In this document: piece after piece, positions 6,341 through 11,251 of the stretch | Layout of the letters: each line of letters opens with the position of its first letter | Numbering within the stretch: the stretch's first letter is position 1 | Notes under the pieces: generated by a model | The model's database searches: none | The model's input: only the letters and a program-made list of their open reading frames with translations | Told to the model about the DNA's origin: nothing | NCBI GenBank assembly: GCA_009885415.1 | Contig: VFKU01000551.1 | Coordinates: forward strand, 1-11,251 | Direction: 5' to 3' | Length of the DNA stretch: 11,251 nucleotides | Source of the DNA: Rhodothermota bacterium | GTDB lineage: Bacteria; Hydrogenedentota; Hydrogenedentia; Hydrogenedentales; GCA-2746185 | Made by a program: the position numbers and the translations under genes

Positions 6341-7057
6341 ATGCAACCACATTCCTTCGCGCCGCGCCAGACCACACTCGCCGATCAGTCGCCCTCCGAG
6401 GAGCGCGCCCGCTTCATCTCTCGCACCTACACGCACCTCTTCGGCGCGATCACGGCGCTGATCCTGATCGAAGCCGCGCTGCTCGCCACGCCCTTCTCGA
6501 ACACCCTGGTCGAGTTCATGCTCAGCTTCGCCGGCGGCTACTCCTGGCTCGTCGTGCTCGCCGCGTTTATGGGCGTGAGCTACTTGGCCAACAGCTGGGC
6601 GCAGGATTCGACCTCCACCGGCATCCAATACGCCGGCCTCTCGCTCTACGTCGTCGCGCAGGCCGTACTCCTCCTGCCGCTCCTCTACATCGCGGTCCAC
6701 TACAGCAGCCCGGAGGTCGTCCCCGCCGCCGGCATCGTCACGCTCTGCGCCTTTACCGGCCTCACCGCCGTCGTCGTCATCACGCGCAAAAACTTCTCCT
6801 TTCTCGGCCCCTTCCTCGGCGTCGCCGGCCTTGCCGCGCTCGGCTTCATCGTGTGCAGCATCCTCTTCGGCTTCAGCCTCGGCATCCTCTTCACCGCGCT
6901 GATGGTCGTCTTCGCCTGCGGCTACATCCTCTACGACACCTCGCGCGTCATGCACGAATACCACACCGACCAGCACGTCGCCGCCGCGCTCGCGCTCTTC
7001 GCGTCGGTCGTGCTTCTCTTCTGGTACGTGCTGCGCCTGTTCATGTCGCGTCGCTAA
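6341..7057 (+). CDS. BAX inhibitor-1 family inner-membrane protein (YccA/YbhL-like)
   Basis: A 238-residue integral membrane protein with a hydrophilic N-terminus (about 1-28). Six to seven membrane segments follow, roughly at 32-50, 62-83, 98-119, 126-147, 154-176, 178-197 and 214-234. The family signature is present: FISRTYTHLFGAI at 25-37, and GYILYDTSRVMHEY at about 194-207 with the conserved Asp199. In the calcium-leak homologue YetJ of Bacillus a second Asp near the last helix pairs with this one. Here the matching stretch reads LFASVVLLF, with Ser222 where Asp is expected, which I recall as closer to the YccA pattern. Bacterial members include YccA, a modulator and substrate of the FtsH protease, and calcium-leak channels; the specific role here is unknown. 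The start is secure, with AGGAGGA seven bases upstream. The M23 lipoprotein gene follows after 46 bases on the same strand. Confidence 0.9.
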   Translation: MQPHSFAPRQTTLADQSPSEERARFISRTYTHLFGAITALILIEAALLATPFSNTLVEFMLSFAGGYSWLVVLAAFMGVSYLANSWAQDSTSTGIQYAGLSLYVVAQAVLLLPLLYIAVHYSSPEVVPAAGIVTLCAFTGLTAVVVITRKNFSFLGPFLGVAGLAALGFIVCSILFGFSLGILFTALMVVFACGYILYDTSRVMHEYHTDQHVAAALALFASVVLLFWYVLRLFMSRR

Positions 7058-7065
7058 TCGTTACC

Positions 7066-7084
7066 GCGCGCCGGGGAAGCGCGC
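7066..7084 (+). other. Hairpin between the BI-1 and M23 genes
   Basis: GCGCGC at 7066-7071 and 7079-7084 pair perfectly around the loop CGGGGAA. There is no U-tract, so it is not a terminator. It ends eight bases before the M23 ribosome-binding site (GGGGGAG, 7092-7098). Confidence 0.4.
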
Positions 7085-7103
7085 AGCCATCGGGGGAGAA
7101 TTC

Positions 7104-7619
7104 ATGGGGAAATACTGCACCCGGTTCGCCGGGCTGGTCTTGGTCTGCGCGCTGAGCGCCTGCGCCAGCAACGGCCCGCGCGAGTCCTTCGCCGCCTCGG
7201 CCTCGCCGCAGCCCATGCTCTGGCCGGTGGACATCTCCGCGCACGTCATCACCAGCGGCTTCGGCGTGCAGCGCGGCAAGCGCAACTACCACCGCGGGAT
7301 CGACATCGCCGCGCCACGGGGCGCCCCCGTCGTCGCCTCGGCGGCCGGCGTCGCCACGCTTGACCGGCAATCCAAAGGCTACGGCAACTTCGTCATCCTC
7401 GACCACGGCAACGGCTACCGCACGCTGTACGCGCATCTCCTCGACACGAGCGTGCGCAATGGCGAGCGCGTCGCCGCTGGGCAGACCATCGGGCGCATCG
7501 GCAAATCCGGCAACGCGACGGGCTACCACCTCCACTACGAAATCCATCACGGCGGGCTGCTCGCCGACCCGCGGCTGTATTTGTCCGGATCCACGCCGCC
7601 ATTGGCAAAATCGCGTTAA
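7104..7619 (+). CDS. M23-family metallopeptidase lipoprotein (LytM/NlpD-like)
   Basis: A 171-residue exported protein. Residues 1-19 form a lipoprotein signal with lipobox LSAC, and Cys20 would be lipidated. An M23 peptidase domain spans about 40-160. Zinc ligands are His63 and Asp67 (HRGID) and His144 (HLHYE). His111 (LYAH) and His142 are the expected catalytic histidines, so the active site looks complete. Family members cleave peptide cross-links in peptidoglycan, or activate amidases when the site is degenerate. This one looks catalytic and is short, without the coiled coil or LysM often found in NlpD/EnvC. The start is supported by GGGGGAG about five bases upstream of the ATG and by the signal peptide. 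It lies 46 bases after the BI-1 gene, probably in one transcript. A possible promoter for the next gene overlaps its last codons. Confidence 0.92.
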   Translation: MGKYCTRFAGLVLVCALSACASNGPRESFAASASPQPMLWPVDISAHVITSGFGVQRGKRNYHRGIDIAAPRGAPVVASAAGVATLDRQSKGYGNFVILDHGNGYRTLYAHLLDTSVRNGERVAAGQTIGRIGKSGNATGYHLHYEIHHGGLLADPRLYLSGSTPPLAKSR

Positions 7620-7630
7620 TCGTGTAGACT
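7602..7630 (+). promoter_or_regulatory. Putative sigma70-type promoter for the first beta-helix gene
   Basis: TTGGCA (7602-7607, five of six matches to -35) and TAGACT (7625-7630, four of six to -10) are separated by exactly 17 bases. They overlap the 3' end of the M23 gene. Transcription would begin near 7637 and include the leader hairpin at 7640-7660. This rests on sequence match alone. Confidence 0.4.
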
Positions 7631-7639
7631 CCCTTCTCA

Positions 7640-7660
7640 CGGATTTGACTGCAAAATCCG
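7640..7660 (+). other. Leader hairpin upstream of the first beta-helix gene
   Basis: CGGATTT (7640-7646) pairs perfectly with AAATCCG (7654-7660) around a seven-base loop. It ends about seven bases before the AAAGGGA ribosome-binding site. No U-tract follows. A leader structure affecting mRNA stability or translation is possible. Confidence 0.35.
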
Positions 7661-7680
7661 CCTTCAGAAAGGGACCTCCG

Positions 7681-8928
7681 ATGAAATACACCCTAGTGAT
7701 CACCGGCCTGCTCCTGGCCGCCGCGCCCTTCGCCAGCGCCGTAACGCTCAAGCCCAGCGACAACGTCCAGGAAGAACTCCAGGAGGCACTCATCCTCGCC
7801 AAACCCGGCGACACCATCGAGCTCGCCGCCGGCACGTACCACTTCAAGAGCAGCCTCTCGCTCGACGTCGACCGCGTCACGCTCAAGGGCGCAGGCATGG
7901 ACAAGACCATCCTCTCCTTCAAAGGCCAGAACGCCGGCAGCGAGGGCCTACTGGTCACCAGCGACGGCGTGACGCTGCGCGACTTCGCCGTCGAAGACAC
8001 CGTCGGCGACGGCATCAAGGTGAAGGGCGCCGACGGCATCTCCTTCATTCGCATCCGCACCGAATGGACCGGCGGCCCCAAGTCCACCAACGGCGCCTAC
8101 GGCCTCTACCCGGTCGAGTCCAAGAACGTGCTCCTCGACGGCTGCGTTGCGATCGGCGCCTCCGACGCGGGGCTCTACATCGGCCAGAGCCAGAACATCA
8201 TCGTCCGCAATTCGACCGCGAAATATAACGTCGCCGGTATCGAGATCGAGAACTGCTATAACGCCGACGTGCACGACAACCTTGCCACGCACAACACCGG
8301 CGGCCTGCTCGTGTTCGACCTGCCCAACCTGCCGCAGCAAGGCGGCCATAACGTGCGCGTGTTCAACAACAAGAGCATCGACAACGACACGGTGAATTTC
8401 GCGCCCGCGGGAAATATTGTCGGCAACGTGCCCACCGGCACGGGCCTGCTCATCATGGCCAACCACAACGTCGAAGTCTTCGGAAACGAATTCTCCGGCA
8501 ACGGCACGGTCAACGTCTCGATCACGGCCTACCTCAGCCAGCCCGGCGAAAAGGAGGACCCGAACTACTACCCTTACCCTGAAGGCATCCACCTGCACGA
8601 CAACAAGTACGGCACGGGCGGCTTCAAGCCGATGGGCGTGCTCGGCCAGCTCTCCGCCGCCGCCGCGCGCAGCGAGACGCTGCCCGACATCGTGTGGGAC
8701 GGGCGCACCAACAAAGACAAGGCGGTCGACGGCAAGCTCCCGGCGGACAAGGGCCTCTACATCAACGAGAGTAAAGACGCCGACTTCATCAATCTCGACC
8801 TCGGCGCCTACATGGCCGACCCGGCCACTTCCAAACCCTCGCGCGATCTCGCGCCGCACAAGGGCTCGCTCCCCCGCCTCGCCGGAGTCACGCTGCCGCA
8901 GGACGACAAGGCCGCCCATACCGACTGA
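7681..8928 (+). CDS. Secreted right-handed parallel beta-helix protein, copy 1
   Basis: A 415-residue exported protein of unknown function. The signal peptide is residues 1-20 (cleavage ASA|VT). A helix-cap-like segment follows (EELQEALILAKPGDTIEL, about 31-48). Stacked beta-helix turns run from about 55 to 315, marked by recurring V-x-L/N-N-x spacing: DRVTLKGAG, DGVTLRDFAVED, KNVLLDGCVAIGASDAGLYI, QNIIVRNSTAKYN, and HNVRVFNNKS. The tail carries YYPYPEGIHLHDNKYGTGG and ends in a conserved DLAPHKGSLP segment. The layout resembles the TIGR03805-type parallel beta-helix family, which I recall as often paired with a second secreted family (TIGR03806); no such partner is visible here. A lyase or carbohydrate-binding role is possible but no catalytic motif is recognised. 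The start at 7681 has AAAGGGA upstream and a clean signal peptide; a longer frame back to 7360 overlaps the M23 gene and is rejected. Codon use is strongly NNC. Confidence 0.85.
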   Translation: MKYTLVITGLLLAAAPFASAVTLKPSDNVQEELQEALILAKPGDTIELAAGTYHFKSSLSLDVDRVTLKGAGMDKTILSFKGQNAGSEGLLVTSDGVTLRDFAVEDTVGDGIKVKGADGISFIRIRTEWTGGPKSTNGAYGLYPVESKNVLLDGCVAIGASDAGLYIGQSQNIIVRNSTAKYNVAGIEIENCYNADVHDNLATHNTGGLLVFDLPNLPQQGGHNVRVFNNKSIDNDTVNFAPAGNIVGNVPTGTGLLIMANHNVEVFGNEFSGNGTVNVSITAYLSQPGEKEDPNYYPYPEGIHLHDNKYGTGGFKPMGVLGQLSAAAARSETLPDIVWDGRTNKDKAVDGKLPADKGLYINESKDADFINLDLGAYMADPATSKPSRDLAPHKGSLPRLAGVTLPQDDKAAHTD

Positions 8929-8948
8929 CGCATTGAATCGCTTGATAT

Positions 8949-8985
8949 ACCGGGCCAGACCCCTCGGTCTGGCCCGGTTTCTTTT
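8949..8985 (+). terminator. Strong rho-independent terminator after beta-helix copy 1
   Basis: A perfect 12-base stem, CCGGGCCAGACC (8950-8961) with its complement at 8966-8977, closes a CCTC loop. It is extended by one A-T pair and followed by TTTCTTTT. It lies 21 bases after the stop codon. It separates the two paralogues into different transcripts unless read-through occurs. Confidence 0.95.
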
Positions 8986-9034
8986 CTACTGGCGAAATGC
9001 AACAACGCAGCGTAGGATAGGACGAGTTGAGTTG

Positions 9035-9049
9035 CGGGCGAATCGCCCG
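9035..9049 (+). other. Leader hairpin upstream of beta-helix copy 2
   Basis: CGGGCG (9035-9040) and CGCCCG (9044-9049) pair perfectly around AAT. It ends seven bases before the GAGAGGA ribosome-binding site (9057-9063). A -10-like TAGGAT at 9013-9018 lies upstream but has no clear -35. Confidence 0.35.
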
Positions 9050-9067
9050 AAATCTTGAGAGGATTCT

Positions 9068-10309
9068 ATGAACAAATTTGGCCGCTGCTTCGCCACTTTC
9101 GGACTGCTCGTCACGCTCGCGGCCTTCCCCGCGGGCGCCATCGTCGTTGGGCCGGGTCCCGACGCGCAGGAGAAACTGCAAGAGGCGCTGATCCTGGCGA
9201 AGCCGGGCGATACGGTCGAGCTGCAAGCCGGCGTCTACCACCTCAAGATGGGCCTCTCGCTCGATGTGGATCGCGTCACGCTGCGCGGCGCGGGGCAGGA
9301 CAAGACGATCCTCTCCTTCAAGGGGCAGAACGCCGGCAGCGAGGGCTTGATTGTCACCAGCAGCGGCGTGACGCTGGCGGACTTCGGCATCGAGGACACG
9401 ATTGGCGACTGCATCAAGGTCAAGGGCGCGAAGGGCATCACGTTTCGCGGGCTTCGCGCGGAATGGACCGGCGGCCCGAAGACCACGAACGGCGCCTACG
9501 GCTTGTATCCTGTCGACTCCGAAAACGTGCTGGTCGATAACTGCACCGTGAGCGGCGCGTCGGACGCGGGTATTTACATCGGGCAGAGCCGGCACATCGT
9601 CGTGCGCAATTCGACCGCGAAGTACAACGTCGCGGGTATTGAAATCGAGAACTGCTACTTCGCGGATGTGTACAACAATCTCGCGACGCATAACACGGGC
9701 GGGATTCTCGTGTTCGACCTGCCGAACCTGCCGCAACAGGGCGGCCACCACGTGCGCGTGTTCAACAACAAGAGCATCGACAACGATACGGTGAACTTCG
9801 CGCCGGAGGGCAACATCGTGGGCTTCGTGCCGACGGGCACGGGTCTGTCGATCATGGCGAACGACCATGTTGAGGTCTTCGGGAATGAGTTCAGCGGCAA
9901 CGCGACGGTGGGCATCAGCATCCGCGGCTACCTGCCCTACAAGGACGAGAAAATCGGCCCGGACTACTACCCCTACCCGCGCAACATCTACATCCATGAC
10001 AACAAATTCGGCACGGGCGGATTCAAGCCGATGGGCGTGCGCGGAGAGCTTTACTCGAAGGCCGCGGGCTCGGCGACGCTGCCCGACATCATGTGGGACG
10101 GCCAAATCGACAAGGCGCTGGTGAAAGCCGGCAAACGGCCGGCGAACGCCAACATCTTCATCGCGAACAACGGCGACGCGGACTTTATCAACCTCGATCT
10201 CGCGGCCTACCTCGCCGATCCGAAGTCGTCGAAACCCTCGCGCGATCTCGGCGCGCACAAGGGTTCGCTCCCGCCGATCGACGCGGTGAAGCTCCCGCAG
10301 GACAGTTGA
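9068..10309 (+). CDS. Secreted right-handed parallel beta-helix protein, copy 2 (paralogue)
   Basis: A 413-residue exported protein whose sequence aligns with copy 1 along its whole length at roughly three-quarters identity by eye. The signal peptide is about 1-24 (PAGA|IVV). The same landmarks follow in order: ALILAKPGDTVEL, LSLDVDRVTLRGAG, SFKGQNAGSEGL, NSTAKYNVAGIEIENCY, VFDLPNLPQQGG, VRVFNNKSIDNDTVNFAP, YYPYPRNIYIHDNKFGTGG, and the final DLGAHKGSLP. Strongly conserved blocks suggest shared structure and perhaps shared ligand surfaces. Differences cluster in the signal peptide, the stretch after SI.(A/G)YL, and the region before ADFINLDL. The start has GAGAGGA five bases upstream. Third positions differ from copy 1: codons ending in G are used much more (CTG, GCG, CCG) despite the conserved protein. 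That points to long separate histories before they became neighbours, rather than a recent tandem duplication. Function is unknown; it has its own terminator. Confidence 0.85.
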   Translation: MNKFGRCFATFGLLVTLAAFPAGAIVVGPGPDAQEKLQEALILAKPGDTVELQAGVYHLKMGLSLDVDRVTLRGAGQDKTILSFKGQNAGSEGLIVTSSGVTLADFGIEDTIGDCIKVKGAKGITFRGLRAEWTGGPKTTNGAYGLYPVDSENVLVDNCTVSGASDAGIYIGQSRHIVVRNSTAKYNVAGIEIENCYFADVYNNLATHNTGGILVFDLPNLPQQGGHHVRVFNNKSIDNDTVNFAPEGNIVGFVPTGTGLSIMANDHVEVFGNEFSGNATVGISIRGYLPYKDEKIGPDYYPYPRNIYIHDNKFGTGGFKPMGVRGELYSKAAGSATLPDIMWDGQIDKALVKAGKRPANANIFIANNGDADFINLDLAAYLADPKSSKPSRDLGAHKGSLPPIDAVKLPQDS

Positions 10310-10330
10310 GCGGAAAATTTTCAGACTCGG

Positions 10331-10367
10331 CCGGAGCGGCGCGTTGCTGCTCCGGTCTTTTCATTTT
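10331..10367 (+). terminator. Rho-independent terminator after beta-helix copy 2
   Basis: CCGGAGCGGC (10331-10340) pairs with GCTGCTCCGG (10346-10355) through ten pairs, one of them G-U, around a GCGTT loop. It is followed by TCTTTTCATTTT. It sits 21 bases after the copy 2 stop, between two convergent genes. Read on the minus strand no U-tract follows directly, so it mainly serves the plus-strand gene. Confidence 0.88.
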
Positions 10368-10391
10368 CTTGGGAGGCGCGCGCTGACTGGA

Positions 10392-11072
10392 TCAGGCGAT
10401 GCGCCGCGCCTGCGCGACCGCGTCCATATACGCCTGAATCGAAGCCTCGAGCGGCTCGACGTGGACGACATCTTTGCGATCGAGGACGATGCGGGTCGCG
10501 CCGATGGCCGCGAGACGTGCGGCCTCGGGCACGGTGAGGTCGCCGACGACGTGCAGCATCGCACGCGATTCGTGGTAGTCCAGATTTTCGCGGAGGATGC
10601 GCACGCGATCAAAGGCGGCCGCGGGAACGTCGCCCGGCTTCGCGCCGAAGTCGCGCACGGGCAAGACGAGATGGTCGAGCATCGGCAACAGGTACTCGAG
10701 TTTCGTGAGCGCGGATCCGGGCTGGATGCTGAGGCCGGGCGCCAGGCCGAGCTCGCGGATGCGCCCGAGGATCCGGTGCGCGTGCAGGCAGGCCTCGACG
10801 GGCACCGTGACGGCCGCGCACCCGAGGCGCGCGAAGTCTTGCAGAAAGCGGTCGGGCCGCTCGGCCATAAGGTGCACGTGGATTGGCAGGGCCGACTCGC
10901 GCCGTACCGTCTCGATCACGTCGAAGCCTAGCGCGAATTCAGAAACGAAGCTGCCGTCCGACACGTCGACGCGCAGTTCGGCGATCTTGAGCGCCGCCAT
11001 TTCGCGCAAGCTCGCGCCGAGCCGCGCGAGATCCAGCCGGCGCACCGAGACGCTAAACGTCACGACCGTCAC
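10392..11072 (-). CDS. Ribulose-phosphate 3-epimerase-like TIM-barrel protein with altered active site
   Basis: A 226-residue cytosolic protein with the length and motif order of Rpe: a VSVRRLDLARLGASL start, ELRVDVSDGSFV (32-43), LPIHVHLMAERPDRFLQDF (62-80), VTVPVEA (88-94), and GLAPGLSIQPGSAL followed by LEYLLPMLDHLVL. Genuine Rpe interconverts ribulose-5-P and xylulose-5-P using a metal held by two His and two Asp. Here Asp36 and His67 remain. The first His is Arg34, the usual DVHLM Asp is His65, and the late catalytic Asp of the VDGG motif is Val176 (HVVGD). The phosphate-binding NPGFGGQ loop reads VRDFGAKPG, and the final G-S loop is LDRKD. Epimerase activity is therefore doubtful; a divergent epimerase, a different barrel enzyme or a pseudoenzyme are all possible. 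The GTG start has AAGGGGG about six bases upstream and overlaps the preceding gene by four bases (GTGA), suggesting translational coupling. Confidence 0.7.
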   Translation of the reverse strand: MTVVTFSVSVRRLDLARLGASLREMAALKIAELRVDVSDGSFVSEFALGFDVIETVRRESALPIHVHLMAERPDRFLQDFARLGCAAVTVPVEACLHAHRILGRIRELGLAPGLSIQPGSALTKLEYLLPMLDHLVLPVRDFGAKPGDVPAAAFDRVRILRENLDYHESRAMLHVVGDLTVPEAARLAAIGATRIVLDRKDVVHVEPLEASIQAYMDAVAQARRIA

Positions 11073-11251
11073 GGTTTTCCCCCTTCGTGGGTCTGGCGCG
11101 CGACAGCGCCGCCGACCTTCAACTCAAACAGATAAACCGTCAACCCGTCGAAGCGCTGCACCAGCACTTGCGCCCCGCAATCCGCCAAGAGGTCAATTGT
11201 TTCCCGGGCCACGCCGTCCTCCTCACCCGCCCGCCACCACGAATCCACGTA
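11069..11251 (-). CDS. C-terminal fragment of an unidentified protein
   Basis: The minus strand is open from the window edge to TGA (11071-11069) and gives 60 residues starting YVDSWWRAGEEDGV. It continues with TIDLLADCGAQVLVQRF and DGLTVYLFELKVG. The stop overlaps the GTG start of the Rpe-like gene in the sequence GTGA, a classical coupled arrangement, which supports this being a real gene in the same operon. The segment looks like an alpha/beta end of a larger protein. A glycosyltransferase or other envelope enzyme is conceivable, but I recognise no family motif and assign no function. The 5' part lies beyond the window. Confidence 0.55.
   Translation of the reverse strand, partial: YVDSWWRAGEEDGVARETIDLLADCGAQVLVQRFDGLTVYLFELKVGGAVARQTHEGGKP

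Noticed and set aside
7360..7680. Upstream extension of the first beta-helix gene
   Set aside because: It runs through the M23 gene in another frame; a signal peptide and ribosome-binding site mark the start at 7681.
8888..10258. Long minus-strand frame (456 codons) opposite beta-helix copy 2, and a similar one at 7948-8919 opposite copy 1
   Set aside because: Both are antisense shadows: the composition is dominated by Val, Arg, Asp and His, there is no family signature, and each lies opposite a clear secreted gene with its own ribosome-binding site. High GC makes such frames common.

Overview
The window is GC-rich and densely coded. It comes from a Gram-negative-type bacterium: there are periplasmic signal peptides, a lipobox, a TlpA-like thioredoxin and a 4.5S-type SRP RNA. 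A sulfatase tail, a LysM-bearing GH3 protein and secreted beta-helix proteins together suggest an environmental PVC-group or Hydrogenedentota-like genome. That placement is inference, because nothing here is a decisive phylogenetic marker.

Layout. 1-228 (+) is the end of a sulfatase. It converges, with a 3-base gap, on an SDR oxidoreductase (232-999, -). 1000-1192 is a hairpin-rich spacer. 1193-3628 (-) is a signal-anchored GH3-like protein with three C-terminal LysM domains. 3736-5307 (-) is dnaX, with an A10 slippery tract that leads to a stop in both alternative frames. 5308-5668 has no long gene; it holds a palindromic repeat at the dnaX 5' end, the SRP RNA (-), and an AT-rich divergent promoter zone. 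The + strand then carries a TlpA-like thioredoxin, a BAX-inhibitor-1 (YccA-like) membrane protein, an M23 lipoprotein and two tandem paralogous secreted parallel beta-helix proteins, each followed by a rho-independent terminator. The window ends with a divergent ribulose-phosphate-3-epimerase-like gene (-) overlapped by the end of an unidentified upstream gene.

How the genes fit together. SRP RNA next to dnaX is a familiar housekeeping arrangement. The envelope genes (GH3-LysM, TlpA-like, BI-1, M23) suggest cell-wall and membrane maintenance, but nothing shows that they act as one pathway. The two beta-helix proteins resemble a family of unknown function.

I found no CRISPR array, transposase, phage gene or tRNA, and no clear new multi-gene system. 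The most interesting points are the probable tau/gamma slippage in dnaX, two enzymes that have lost key catalytic residues (GH3-LysM and the Rpe-like protein), the tandem beta-helix pair, and a strand-composition and codon-use switch falling exactly between those two paralogues.
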